A program made the position numbers and the translations under genes. A stretch of 64,000 nucleotides of DNA from Chlorobiota bacterium. GTDB lineage: Bacteria > Bacteroidota > Bacteroidia > Bacteroidales > JAADGE01. The notes under the pieces were generated by a model. It did not search any database and was not told where the DNA came from. It saw only the letters and a program-made list of their open reading frames with translations. Within the stretch, counting starts at the first letter, position 1. Every line of letters starts with the position of its first letter. The stretch spans positions 64,007 to 128,006 of the forward strand of contig JAADGE010000001.1 of assembly GCA_013152535.1 (NCBI GenBank). The letters run 5' to 3'. This document shows, one piece after another, positions 52,373 to 61,040 of the stretch.

Positions 52373-53575
52373 TTAATTTAATGTTTGAATAATTTCATAT
52401 GTATCTTGAGCTATTACTAATTCTTCATTAGTAGGAATAATCATAATTTTAGTTTTTGATTTTTCAGAAGAAATAATTTTTTCTTTCCCTCGTGTGTTAT
52501 TTTTTTCTTTATCTAATACAATACCGGCAAATTCCAAACCATCGCAAATATTTTTTCTTATATCAACGGCATTCTCTCCTATTCCTCCGGTAAAAATCAA
52601 AATATCAACACCGCCAAGTGCTGCAGCATAAGAACCAATATATTTTTTTACGCGATAAGCATACATTTCCAAACCCAGAATTGCTCTTTTATTACCTTCA
52701 TCAGCTTTTTCTCCTATCTCTCTCATATCCGAAGAAACACCTGTTACTCCCAACATTCCGCTGAATTTATTAACTAAAACAGAGGTTGTTTCAATACCGA
52801 TTTCTTCTTTCCGCATAATGTAGGTTAACGCTCCTATATCCAAATCACCGGAACGTGTTCCCATAATCAATCCTTCCACAGGTGTGAAACCCATTGATGT
52901 ATCAACGGATATACCGTCTTTAATAGCGGCAATAGAAGCACCGTTACCGAGATGACAAGAAATAATTTTCAATCCTTCTGTTTTAGGATTTAACAGCTCA
53001 ACGGCTCTTGCAGAAACATATCGGTGTGATGTTCCGTGAAAACCGTATCGTCTGATTTTATATTTTTTATATAAAGCATACGGAATACCGTACATATAAA
53101 CATTGGGTTTCATAGTTTGATGAAAAGCTGTATCAAAAACAGCTACTTGCGGGACATCGGGAAGCAATTCCTGAAGTGCGTATATTCCCCTCAAATTTGC
53201 CGGATTATGCAAGGGTGCTAATTCAACATTTTTTTCCAGTACTTTAATCACTTCTTCATTAATAAAAACACTTCCGCTGAAATCTTCTCCGCCGTGAACA
53301 ACACGATGACCTACAGCATTTATTTCATTTAATGATTTTAATGCTCCGTGTTTTTCACTGCTGATAACACCGAGAATATATTCTACGCCAATTTTATGAT
53401 CCAGCACATCACCGTTAAATCTTACTTCACTTCCGTCTTGTTTTTCTAATCGTAAAAATGAACCTTTCATTCCGACTTTTTCAACAACACCTTTTGATAA
53501 GACTTTTTCTTCTTTCATGCTGAAAAGTTCAAATTTTATAGAAGAACTTCCGCAATTTAATACTAATATCTTCAT
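52373..53575 (-). CDS. ackA: acetate kinase
   Basis: This 400-residue enzyme turns acetyl phosphate and ADP into acetate and ATP. Family signatures are MKILVLNCGSSSIKFELF (Asn7), GHRVVHGGE, FDTAFHQTM, RRYGFHGTSHRYV (catalytic His) and FTGGIGENA. It is third in the run pta-hbd-ackA-truA. With Pta it yields ATP by fermentation, consistent with an anaerobe. Confidence 0.97.
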   Translation of the reverse strand: MKILVLNCGSSSIKFELFSMKEEKVLSKGVVEKVGMKGSFLRLEKQDGSEVRFNGDVLDHKIGVEYILGVISSEKHGALKSLNEINAVGHRVVHGGEDFSGSVFINEEVIKVLEKNVELAPLHNPANLRGIYALQELLPDVPQVAVFDTAFHQTMKPNVYMYGIPYALYKKYKIRRYGFHGTSHRYVSARAVELLNPKTEGLKIISCHLGNGASIAAIKDGISVDTSMGFTPVEGLIMGTRSGDLDIGALTYIMRKEEIGIETTSVLVNKFSGMLGVTGVSSDMREIGEKADEGNKRAILGLEMYAYRVKKYIGSYAAALGGVDILIFTGGIGENAVDIRKNICDGLEFAGIVLDKEKNNTRGKEKIISSEKSKTKIMIIPTNEELVIAQDTYEIIQTLN

Positions 53576-53634
53576 TCGATATAAATTATTTTTATTTTTT
53601 AAATTAAGACAACTATCTCACAGAACCGACATTT

Positions 53635-54621
53635 TTACAGCTCATTCGAACAATTTACCGGTTGTGTTTGATCTTTCAGTTTATAACCCAAATCATCATA
53701 TTTATAAAATCCCTGACAAGTTTGTCTGCCGTAATGTTTTGCACGAACTAATTTTTTAATAATCGGTGAAGGTTTATATTTACGATCGCCGAATTCATTA
53801 TATAAATTATCCATCCACCTGACAACACGTTGCAGTCCTATTTTATCAGCCATTTCAAATGGTCCGAGAGACATTCCGATACCTTTTCTGCATACAAAGT
53901 CAATATCTTCCATTGAGGCAACACCTTCCATCAATAAATTACATGCTTCGGATATTAAACTTACACCCAACCGTACGCTTACCAAACCGGGAGATTCTTC
54001 AACCGAAACCGGTATTTTATTTATTAATTTCGCAAACTTTCTGACATTCTTACAAACTTCTTCTTTTGTATATAAACCTCTCACAATTTCAACAATGGTT
54101 GCATCGGGAGCAGTCGTTGAAAAATGCAAACTTACACATCGGTCTTTATATTTAAGATCTGCAGATAATTCAGTTATTACGGATGAAGTTGAATTTGTTG
54201 CAATAATAGCGTCAGGACTGACATTTTCTTCAATATTACGAAAAACACCTTGTCTGATATCCTTGCTGAATTCACGTGTTTTAGATAAAATAGCTTCTAT
54301 TACAATATCACATTCGGAAAAATCGACATAATCCAAAGTACCTTTCAATCTCGAAAGAATAAGTATTTTTTCATTAGAGGTTAATCCCCAGTGATTTATT
54401 TTTTCATCAAGTTGTTCCTCTAATTCTTCGTATGCTTCATCAATTTTTTCTTTAGAAAGTTCCAAAAAAACAACTTCTATTCCTCTGGCGGCAATCATTA
54501 ATGCAATTCTTTGTCCGGTAGAACCGCAACCGACAATTCCGACCTTCGAAAATTTCATTCGCGGTTTTGCATTTTCGCTTAACGCATAATTTTCAATAGA
54601 TTCTGTTAATATTTCAGACAT
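53635..54621 (-). CDS. 3-hydroxyacyl-CoA dehydrogenase family protein
   Basis: This 328-residue NAD(P)-dependent enzyme resembles 3-hydroxybutyryl-CoA dehydrogenase, with the nucleotide site VGCGSTGQRIA (30-40), the catalytic His166 and Glu178 dyad (SLHFSTTAPDATIVEIV), and the C-terminal domain with GPFEMADKIGLQ. The common HFFNPxP motif is changed to HFSTTAP, so the substrate may differ. An N-terminal extension of about 20 residues precedes the fold. It lies between pta and ackA, which suggests use in fermentation of C4 acids. Confidence 0.85.
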   Translation of the reverse strand: MSEILTESIENYALSENAKPRMKFSKVGIVGCGSTGQRIALMIAARGIEVVFLELSKEKIDEAYEELEEQLDEKINHWGLTSNEKILILSRLKGTLDYVDFSECDIVIEAILSKTREFSKDIRQGVFRNIEENVSPDAIIATNSTSSVITELSADLKYKDRCVSLHFSTTAPDATIVEIVRGLYTKEEVCKNVRKFAKLINKIPVSVEESPGLVSVRLGVSLISEACNLLMEGVASMEDIDFVCRKGIGMSLGPFEMADKIGLQRVVRWMDNLYNEFGDRKYKPSPIIKKLVRAKHYGRQTCQGFYKYDDLGYKLKDQTQPVNCSNEL

Positions 54622-54659
54622 TTTAAAGTATTTTAAAATTTATATTAAAACTCAGTAAC

Positions 54660-55661
54660 TTATTTTATTGATGCTTGATTTGCTGTAATTGCAATTAAAT
54701 TTACGATATCACTTACAGAGCATCCTCTTGATAAATCATTTATCGGGGCTGCCATTCCCTGCAAAATGGGTCCGATTGCTTCGGCATCGGCTAATCGTTG
54801 AACTAATTTATATGATATATTACCCGACTGTAAATCAGGAAATACAAGAACATTTGCTTTTCCGGCTATTTTGCTGTCAGGTGCTTTCTTTTTACCTATT
54901 GCTTCAATAATTGCAGCATCTGCCTGTAATTCTCCGTCAATTTGCATATCGGGTGCCGATTTTTGAGCAATTTTAGTTGCTTTTTGAACTTTTTCAACCA
55001 ATTCGTGAGATGCACTTCCTTTTGTAGAGAAACTTAACATAGCAATTCTCGGTTCGATACCGGCAATTATTCTTGCCGTTTTTCCGGTTGAAACCGCAAT
55101 TTGGGCTAATTCTTCTGCATTAGGATCCGGATGCACGGCACAATCGGCAAAAATTAATAATCCGTTTTCCCCGAATTGATGATTTTTTAAAAACATTAAA
55201 AAGGCACCGGATACGACACTGATACCGGGTGCAGTTTTTATAAACTGAAAAGCCGGTAATAATACATTGCCTGTAGCATTAGCTGCTCCTGCAACTTCAC
55301 CGTCTGCATCACCTGCTTTTATCATTATTACGGAAAAATATAACGGATTTTGTAAAAATTCCAATGCTTTTTCTTTTGTTAATCCTTTATGTTTTCTTAA
55401 TTCAACCATTAAATCGGCATAATCATTTGTTTTTTCGGAAGACGCATAATCCGTAATTAAAATATTTTTAATATTTTTTAATGACAAACGATCTGCATCA
55501 GCAAGTACTTTTTCTCTGTTTCCGATTAAGATAATTTCGGCAAGTCCTTCGGCATAAGCTTTATCAGCTGCTTTTAATGTTCTGTCATCAAAACTTTCGG
55601 GTAATACAATTCTTTTTTTTAAAGCAATTGCATTGTGTTTAATTTTATCTAATAATTCCAT
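54660..55661 (-). CDS. pta: phosphate acetyltransferase
   Basis: This 333-residue enzyme converts acetyl-CoA and phosphate to acetyl phosphate. It is the short form without the N-terminal P-loop domain. Typical stretches are VLPESFDDRTLKAADKA, GEVAGAANATGNVLLPAFQ, FADCAVHPDPNAEELA and LVFPDLQSGNISYKLVQRLA. It is first in the run; a -7 element lies 23 bp upstream. It works directly with AckA two genes on. Confidence 0.96.
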   Translation of the reverse strand: MELLDKIKHNAIALKKRIVLPESFDDRTLKAADKAYAEGLAEIILIGNREKVLADADRLSLKNIKNILITDYASSEKTNDYADLMVELRKHKGLTKEKALEFLQNPLYFSVIMIKAGDADGEVAGAANATGNVLLPAFQFIKTAPGISVVSGAFLMFLKNHQFGENGLLIFADCAVHPDPNAEELAQIAVSTGKTARIIAGIEPRIAMLSFSTKGSASHELVEKVQKATKIAQKSAPDMQIDGELQADAAIIEAIGKKKAPDSKIAGKANVLVFPDLQSGNISYKLVQRLADAEAIGPILQGMAAPINDLSRGCSVSDIVNLIAITANQASIK

Positions 55662-55683
55662 TTTTTTGTTTTAAAATATTTCA

Positions 55684-55691
55684 CAAAAGTA
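55684..55691 (-). promoter_or_regulatory. -7 element TACTTTTG before pta
   Basis: TACTTTTG on the minus strand lies 22 bp before the pta ATG; it is the likely start of the pta-hbd-ackA-truA transcript. No -33 is recognised. Confidence 0.5.
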
Positions 55692-55766
55692 TGATTATCT
55701 TTATTAATTATTATGAATTTTTGATTATTTTCTGCATCAAAATTTATGTTTGACAACAATTTTAGT

Positions 55767-55774
55767 TAATTTTG
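55767..55774 (+). promoter_or_regulatory. -7 element TAATTTTG before the DUF4293 gene
   Basis: TAATTTTG lies 16 bp before the ATG; a TTTG at 55749-55752 has a shorter spacer (14 nt) than usual. Confidence 0.5.
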
Positions 55775-55790
55775 CAAAAAAAGAAAACAT

Positions 55791-56240
55791 ATGATACAGA
55801 GAATACAAACATTATGGTTATTATCAGCATCAATTTTGGCTGTTTTAATGTATTTTTTTCCGGTTATCGAATTGGCAGATAATAATGCTTTAATGATTTA
55901 TTCCTATGAAAAAATAAGTATTGCCGGTTTCAGCGGATTAATTCAAACCGGTTATATTATCGCCGGTTTATTAGGATTAATTGCTTTTTTCAGTTTCATT
56001 GCAATATTTCTGTACAAAAAAAGAATTTTACAAATGCGTCTTTGTACGATTATCAGTCTGTTGGATATTTTTTTGGTTATTCTCATTATTGTTTTTTCTT
56101 TCAACACAGCCAAAAACCCCGGCATAACCATCGGATTATCAGCTATTCTTCCACTTATAATTTTTATTTTTGTTTTAATGGCAAGAAGAGCTGTCCGCAG
56201 AGATGAATTACTAGTAAAGGCAGCCGACCGAATAAGATAA
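55791..56240 (+). CDS. DUF4293 membrane protein
   Basis: This 149-residue protein has four membrane segments (about 7-25, 44-69, 80-104, 110-131) and the N-terminus MIQRIQTLWLLSAS, typical of the Bacteroidetes DUF4293 family. The function is unknown. It stands alone, converging with rpoD, a neighbour pair I have seen for this family; that is memory and not proof. Confidence 0.85.
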   Translation: MIQRIQTLWLLSASILAVLMYFFPVIELADNNALMIYSYEKISIAGFSGLIQTGYIIAGLLGLIAFFSFIAIFLYKKRILQMRLCTIISLLDIFLVILIIVFSFNTAKNPGITIGLSAILPLIIFIFVLMARRAVRRDELLVKAADRIR

Positions 56241-56315
56241 TTTCAAAGGAAACATCAAAACCAAACGACTTTAGATATCCTGCTTAAAACTTGAAACTGC
56301 AGATTGTAAATATTT

Positions 56316-57179
56316 CTATCCTAAAAATGTTTTAAGATGTTTGCTTCTTGAAGATTTTCGTAATTTTCTTAAAGCTCTTTCTTTGAGTTGACGAACACGT
56401 TCTCTCGTTAAACCCAATTTATCTCCAATTTCTCTTAATGATAATTCTTCTCCGTTTACCCCGAAAAAATGCTTTATAATAATTGCTTCTCTTTCAGGTA
56501 AAGTGGACAAAGCACGTTCAATTTCTTTTAATAAAGATTCTTTCATCAGCATATTATCGGAAGGATCAATGCCCTCATTTTCCATAATATCCACCAGCCT
56601 GTTGCTGTCGGAATCGGAAGTTAAGGGAGCATCCATCGACATATGTTTGCCTGCGGCTTTAAGTACCTGATCAATTTTTTTTGTAGTGATATTAAGTTCT
56701 TCGGAAATTTCCTGATTAGTCGGTTCCCTATTATAAATTTGCTGAAATTCAGCAAAAAATCGATAAATCTTATTAACAGCACCAACCTGATTCAAAGGAA
56801 GTCGCACAATTCTTGATTGCTCGGCAAGTGCTTGTAAAATTGATTGACGAATCCACCAAACGGCATAAGAAATAAATTTAAAACCTCTGGTTTCATCAAA
56901 TTTTTTAGCGGCTTTCATCAAACCCAAATTTCCTTCATTAATTAAATCAGGTAAACTTAAACCCTGATGTTGATATTGCTTTGCTACGGAAACGACAAAA
57001 CGCAAATTGGCTTCTGTCAATTTTTCCAATGCCTCCTGATCGCCTTTCCTTATTCTTTGAGCTAATGAAACTTCTTCATCTACGGTTAATAAATCAACTC
57101 TGCCTATATCTTGTAAATATTTATCGAGAGATTCGCTGTCTCTGTTTGTTATGGATTTGCTTATTTTTAATTGTCTCAT
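56316..57179 (-). CDS. rpoD: primary RNA polymerase sigma factor
   Basis: This 287-residue sigma-70 factor is of the short Bacteroidetes type without region 1.1. [25 protein letters not shown] (region 1.2), [47 protein letters not shown] in pieces (region 2), region 3, and [26 protein letters not shown] (region 4) are all present. This factor is expected to read the TAnnTTTG promoters seen across the window. It is a single gene with a long upstream region. Confidence 0.96.
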   Translation of the reverse strand: MRQLKISKSITNRDSESLDKYLQDIGRVDLLTVDEEVSLAQRIRKGDQEALEKLTEANLRFVVSVAKQYQHQGLSLPDLINEGNLGLMKAAKKFDETRGFKFISYAVWWIRQSILQALAEQSRIVRLPLNQVGAVNKIYRFFAEFQQIYNREPTNQEISEELNITTKKIDQVLKAAGKHMSMDAPLTSDSDSNRLVDIMENEGIDPSDNMLMKESLLKEIERALSTLPEREAIIIKHFFGVNGEELSLREIGDKLGLTRERVRQLKERALRKLRKSSRSKHLKTFLG

Positions 57180-57584
57180 AAAAATCTTTATTTTTTACTT
57201 TTTCTCTACAGTTCTGAAATATACGATTATTTTTACTAAAATGTTGCATATAACAGCAAATAATTTTAAAAAAGAACATTTTACTCTTATGTTTTACAAG
57301 GGGAAAAAATGTAAAATATTAACGGAATAAACAAAAAAATCTACCTGTAAATATTAGATGCTTTAATCAAAACGACTTACAATTTAGTTAAAAAAATATT
57401 ATACTATCCTGTTTTATACACAAATTGTTTTAAATTTTCACCTGTAATACACTGATATACACTGCGGCACAGGATATTTATTGAGATTTGTCAGTTTTCT
57501 TAAACATTAGTTAATTATTTATTAATCAAGATATTAAATTAAATACATAAAACGGTAAAATATATTTTTAATGAAAAATTATAT
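57180..57584. other. AT-rich intergenic region upstream of rpoD
   Basis: About 400 bp lies between divergent rpoD and the small zinc-protein gene. I see no ORF of note, tRNA or clear RNA hairpin. Near 57461-57482 a short GC-rich stretch (ACACTGCGGCACAGGAT) faintly resembles a decayed copy of the palindrome at 25845, read on the other strand. The rpoD promoter is presumably here but I could not pick it out. Confidence 0.5.
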
Positions 57585-57592
57585 TATTTTTG
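57585..57592 (+). promoter_or_regulatory. -7 element TATTTTTG before the small zinc protein
   Basis: TATTTTTG lies 58 bp before the ATG at 57651, leaving an untranslated leader of roughly 50 nt that contains a small hairpin. Confidence 0.45.
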
Positions 57593-57605
57593 TCAAAATA
57601 TAAAT

Positions 57606-57624
57606 TACTCTTCGGAGTATACTC
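57606..57624 (+). promoter_or_regulatory. UUCG-loop hairpin in the 5' leader
   Basis: TACTC-TTCG-GAGTA (57606-57619) makes a small stem with the extra-stable UUCG loop. The next five bases, TACTC (57620-57624), could pair with the same GAGTA, so two alternative foldings exist near the predicted transcript start. Confidence 0.35.
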
Positions 57625-57650
57625 ATATTTTAAACTTTAAATATACTAAA

Positions 57651-57833
57651 ATGGAAAATAAAGAACATACTTGTATTGTTTGTAAAAGAAATGAAAATGA
57701 AGTTCCTTTAATTTTAATGAAATATAAAGGACAAGATTTAAGAATATGTCCGCAACATGTTCCTGTGTTAATACACGATCCGCAAAAATTGGTTGGGTTA
57801 GTAGAAGGTGCGGAAAATTTTACTGCAGGATAA
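57651..57833 (+). CDS. small zinc-binding protein
   Basis: This 60-residue protein has a probable zinc knuckle: Cys8-Ile-Val-Cys11 (TCIVCKRNE) with Cys33 and His36 (ICPQHVP). The C-terminus is acidic. I recognise no named family, but the pattern looks conserved and the gene has its own promoter and terminator. Protein or RNA binding is a guess. Confidence 0.72.
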   Translation: MENKEHTCIVCKRNENEVPLILMKYKGQDLRICPQHVPVLIHDPQKLVGLVEGAENFTAG

Positions 57834-57854
57834 ATTATTTGTATTAAAAAATAT

Positions 57855-57877
57855 AAAGTCCGGAAAAGCCGGACTTT
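57855..57877. terminator. bidirectional terminator
   Basis: AAAGTCCGG pairs with CCGGACTTT over loop AAAAG, followed by seven or so T. It serves the small zinc protein and, from the other side, the yjbQ-like gene. Confidence 0.88.
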
Positions 57878-57884
57878 TTTTATT

Positions 57885-58301
57885 TTATTCTCCGATAATT
57901 TTCACCAACACACGTTTTCTTCTTTTTCCGTCGAATTCTCCGTAAAAAATTTGTTCCCACGGTCCGAAATCTAATTTTCCTTCCGTGACGGCTACAACAA
58001 CTTCTCTGCCCATAATTGTTCTTTTTAAATGAGCATCCGCATTATCTTCAAATGTATTATGATTATATTGCGAATACGGTTTTTCCGGAGCCAAGCCTTC
58101 CAACCATTTTTCAAAATCTTTATGTAATCCGCTTTCATCGTCATTAATAAATACACTTGCCGTAATGTGCATGGCATTTACTAATAATAAACCTTCTTTA
58201 ATTCCGCTTTTTTGCAGTTCTATTTCTATATCAGAAGTGATGTTAATTAATTCGCGTCTTTTAGTTGTATTAAACCAAAGTTCTTTTCTGTAAGATTTCA
58301 T
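57885..58301 (-). CDS. YjbQ/UPF0047 family protein (secondary thiamine-phosphate synthase)
   Basis: This 138-residue protein has the UPF0047 pattern: [36 protein letters not shown] (His47 region), [20 protein letters not shown] with conserved His residues, and [22 protein letters not shown] at the C-terminus in pieces. Some members have weak thiamine-phosphate synthase activity; the true role is open. It lies after a hairpin separating it from the flotillin gene. Confidence 0.9.
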   Translation of the reverse strand: MKSYRKELWFNTTKRRELINITSDIEIELQKSGIKEGLLLVNAMHITASVFINDDESGLHKDFEKWLEGLAPEKPYSQYNHNTFEDNADAHLKRTIMGREVVVAVTEGKLDFGPWEQIFYGEFDGKRRKRVLVKIIGE

Positions 58302-58341
58302 TTTGAATTGAATATCAGATATTTACATTTAACATAGAAAG

Positions 58342-58367
58342 AGAAGTTCCGAGAATTCGGAACTTCT
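58342..58367 (-). terminator. hairpin after the flotillin gene
   Basis: A perfect 11-bp stem AGAAGTTCCGA / TCGGAACTTCT with loop GAAT lies 20 bp beyond the flotillin stop. The T tract on the minus strand is interrupted (CTCTTTCT), so it may attenuate and not fully terminate. Confidence 0.6.
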
Positions 58368-58386
58368 GTAAATTTAAAATAACCAA

Positions 58387-59844
58387 CTATTTTTTCTTGT
58401 TTTGTTTTATTTCTTGGGCATTTTCAATTTTTTCATTTTTTGAATTACCTTTCAAATAATTAGGAAGTTCCATTCCTGCCAATTTAAATAAATCTTCAAG
58501 CGGAGGAACTGCACCCATCATACCTTTCATAAAATTTGCCGTAGAACTGCTTCCGTCTCCGTTTCCGCTGTCCCAAACAGTTATTTTATCAATTTTAATA
58601 TTTTTTATTGCTTCCACTTGTGTTTCAACTAACTCGGGTAATCTTTCGGCAATCATCATTAATACGGCATCACGTGCATTTTCTCCGGCAGATTCAACCA
58701 TTAATTTATACCCGGCAGCTTGTTTACTTAAAATTTCATAAGTTCCGCGAGCTTCTGCTTCCATTTCAAGGAATATGGCATCGGCTTCACCTTTTGCTAT
58801 ACGTCTTTGTTTTTCGGCTTCGGCGTCGGCTTCAATAATTATCTTTTCTTTTTCAATTTCAGCAGGAACAATAATATTAGCTTTTTGTGTTGCAGCTTCC
58901 CTTTCAGCTCTTTTAAGTTCCGCTTCTTTTTCTGCAAGATAAGCTGCTTCTTTTGCTTGTGCTTCATTCACTTTTTCAGCTGTTACTGAAATTTTTTCAG
59001 CTTCGGCTTCTTTTTTCATTCTTTCGGCATCCGTCATTGCAATTGAAATTTTAGCAGTATTTTCACCTTCAATTGCTTTTGCATTAGCTGCAGCTACATT
59101 TGTTCTTTGTTTTTGAGTTGCATTAGCTTCCCCGATTTCGGCTTGAGAATTTGCTTCCGCAACTTTAATACGTTGATCCATTTCTGCATTTGCTCTTCCG
59201 ATTTCTCCGTCTCTGTTTTTTTCGGCAACTTGTCTTTTAGCTTCATTTACGGCTCCTGCTGTTGCTTCTTTTCCTAATGCTTCAATATACCCGGCATCAT
59301 CAGTAATATCAGTAACATTAACATTAATTAATTTCAAACCGATTTTTCTTAATTCGTGTTCAACACTTGTAGAAACATTTGTTAAAAACTTTTCTCTGTC
59401 GGCATTAATTTCTTCAATATCCATTGTTGCAATAACAACTCTTAATTGTCCGAAAATAATATCTGCAGCCAAATGACGAATTTCTGCCTGCGTAAGACCG
59501 AGCAAACGTTCTGCTGCATTTTGCATTACACCCGGGTCTGTAGAAATAGCTACCATAAAACGTGACGGCACATTTACACGAATATTTTGTTTACTCAAAG
59601 CATTTTCCAGTCCGATTTCAATCGGAATCGGTGTCAAATCCAAAAATTCATAGTCTTGAATAATCGGAATAATAAATGCTGCACCGCCGTGAACACATTT
59701 TGCTGTTCGTCCGGAATCGCCGACTTTTCCGTAAACAACAAGAATCCTGTCTGAAGGACATCGTTTATAACGTTTTACCAAAAAAGCAAACATTCCTAAA
59801 AGTAAAAAAACTAATAAAATAATCAGTACCGCTGCTGCTCCCAT
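58387..59844 (-). CDS. flotillin-like SPFH protein
   Basis: This 485-residue protein has an N-terminal membrane segment (3-24), an SPFH domain (about 30-200), and a long coiled coil rich in Glu-Ala repeats (about 205-365). A C-terminal region follows (ISKQ near 380, then a Gly-rich tail). This is the FloT/YuaG architecture. Flotillins organise membrane microdomains and fluidity. The NfeD-like gene 47 bp upstream on the same strand is the standard partner. Confidence 0.93.
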   Translation of the reverse strand: MGAAAVLIILLVFLLLGMFAFLVKRYKRCPSDRILVVYGKVGDSGRTAKCVHGGAAFIIPIIQDYEFLDLTPIPIEIGLENALSKQNIRVNVPSRFMVAISTDPGVMQNAAERLLGLTQAEIRHLAADIIFGQLRVVIATMDIEEINADREKFLTNVSTSVEHELRKIGLKLINVNVTDITDDAGYIEALGKEATAGAVNEAKRQVAEKNRDGEIGRANAEMDQRIKVAEANSQAEIGEANATQKQRTNVAAANAKAIEGENTAKISIAMTDAERMKKEAEAEKISVTAEKVNEAQAKEAAYLAEKEAELKRAEREAATQKANIIVPAEIEKEKIIIEADAEAEKQRRIAKGEADAIFLEMEAEARGTYEILSKQAAGYKLMVESAGENARDAVLMMIAERLPELVETQVEAIKNIKIDKITVWDSGNGDGSSSTANFMKGMMGAVPPLEDLFKLAGMELPNYLKGNSKNEKIENAQEIKQNKKK

Positions 59845-59891
59845 AATGTATAAATTTAATAGATTAATTAATAATTAATTGATTTAATGTG

Positions 59892-60479
59892 TCAGCGTTT
59901 TCGCTTAACAACTAATGTATCATTAACAACTTCAATGACTTCAACAAAACTTCCTGTTTTAATGTCTTCGGTATCTTCTGTTACCGCATCTAATGTTTTA
60001 TATCCTTCTTGTATAATAATTTGCACCTTTCCGTTTCCTTTCTTTTTTGCAGGAATGGTTAAATACACCTCAGCTTCTTTTCCGAGAGCATTTTCCATTA
60101 CTAACGTACCGCTGGACTGAAGTTTTAACAACATAAAAAATATCCAAGCAGTAAACAGCATCATAATCAAACCGAGAGCAAGTGAAATACCCGAAACTCC
60201 CCACCATACATGCATTCCCTTATCAATTGCAGCTAAACCGCCCCAACCGTAGAACATTAAAAATGCTAATATACTTTTAACGGAAAAAATATGCATCCCG
60301 GTATCAGAATCTCCGCTGAAATCACCGTTGTGATCTCCGGTGGTGTTTATATCGGAATCAACTCCTGCTGTTAAAGAAATTATGAGTTGAATGACAAAAA
60401 TAATTGTTGAAGGCAGTGCAATTGCCCAATGTATTTTTTGAAGTGATGATAATGCATCCCACCAAGAAGATATTTCCAT
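59892..60479 (-). CDS. NfeD-like membrane protein (flotillin partner)
   Basis: This 195-residue protein has membrane segments at about 18-36, 64-84, 90-116, then a C-terminal OB-fold-like domain (about 123-195: ALGKEAEVYLTIPAKKKGNGKVQIII in two parts and a basic end VVKRKR). It has an acidic Gly/Asp-rich loop outside the membrane (SDINTTGDHNGDFSGDSDTG). It belongs with NfeD/YqiJ proteins that are co-transcribed with flotillins, as here. Confidence 0.88.
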   Translation of the reverse strand: MEISSWWDALSSLQKIHWAIALPSTIIFVIQLIISLTAGVDSDINTTGDHNGDFSGDSDTGMHIFSVKSILAFLMFYGWGGLAAIDKGMHVWWGVSGISLALGLIMMLFTAWIFFMLLKLQSSGTLVMENALGKEAEVYLTIPAKKKGNGKVQIIIQEGYKTLDAVTEDTEDIKTGSFVEVIEVVNDTLVVKRKR

Positions 60480-60542
60480 AATAAAATTTTAATTATAATC
60501 AGAAACCAAATATATGACAATTAATTATTATTTCCTAAAAAA

Positions 60543-60564
60543 AAGACCCGCTAATGCGAGTCTT
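60543..60564 (-). terminator. terminator of the PID-CTERM-like small protein gene
   Basis: AAGACCCGC / GCGAGTCTT (one mismatch) with a TAAT loop; on the minus strand it is followed by a run of T. It lies 21 bp beyond the stop at 60585. Confidence 0.75.
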
Positions 60565-60584
60565 AATTATAATTATATTAAGAT

Positions 60585-60785
60585 TTATTTTTTTTCTTCT
60601 TTTTGTTGTTTATAAAGCTTCCTTGCTCCATATGTTGCTCCGGCAGCAATTAAGAAAAACAAACCTCCGTCAATAGGAATATCCTGCGGCGGCGGCGGCG
60701 GCGGTTGAGCTGCAACATCTTTAATAAGTCCCGGTAAAACTAATAGTGTAAAAGTAATAGCAATTGTGAGTAAAATCTTTTTCAT
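60585..60785 (-). CDS. small secreted protein with PID-CTERM-like sorting tail
   Basis: This 66-residue protein has a signal peptide (1 to about 26, ending VAA), a polyproline run (QPPPPPPQD) and then PIDGGLFFLIAAGATYGARKLY (38-57 and on) with a basic C-terminus. PIDGG, a hydrophobic helix and a basic tail is the pattern of the Bacteroidetes PID-CTERM sorting signal. Almost nothing is left between signal peptide and tail, so the mature part is tiny. The sorting enzyme is not in the window. Confidence 0.7.
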   Translation of the reverse strand: MKKILLTIAITFTLLVLPGLIKDVAAQPPPPPPQDIPIDGGLFFLIAAGATYGARKLYKQQKEEKK

Positions 60786-61040
60786 AAAATTAAAATTAAG
60801 AATTCTTAGCTTACAGATTTAGGTAGTTTTTATGGGAAAAACGAAATTTTTATAAAACTATTATATGCAAATTAAAACGTAAAAAATTTAATATCAAAAT
60901 TTTTGTTTATATTTTTATAAAAAATTACTGAACAATAATTAAATTTAATAATTTTAAGACGTACAAATATATAACTATTTATTAAAATTATGTATATTTT
61001 TTGATAAAACGCAGTATATTGAAGACAAAAAATAACAGCT

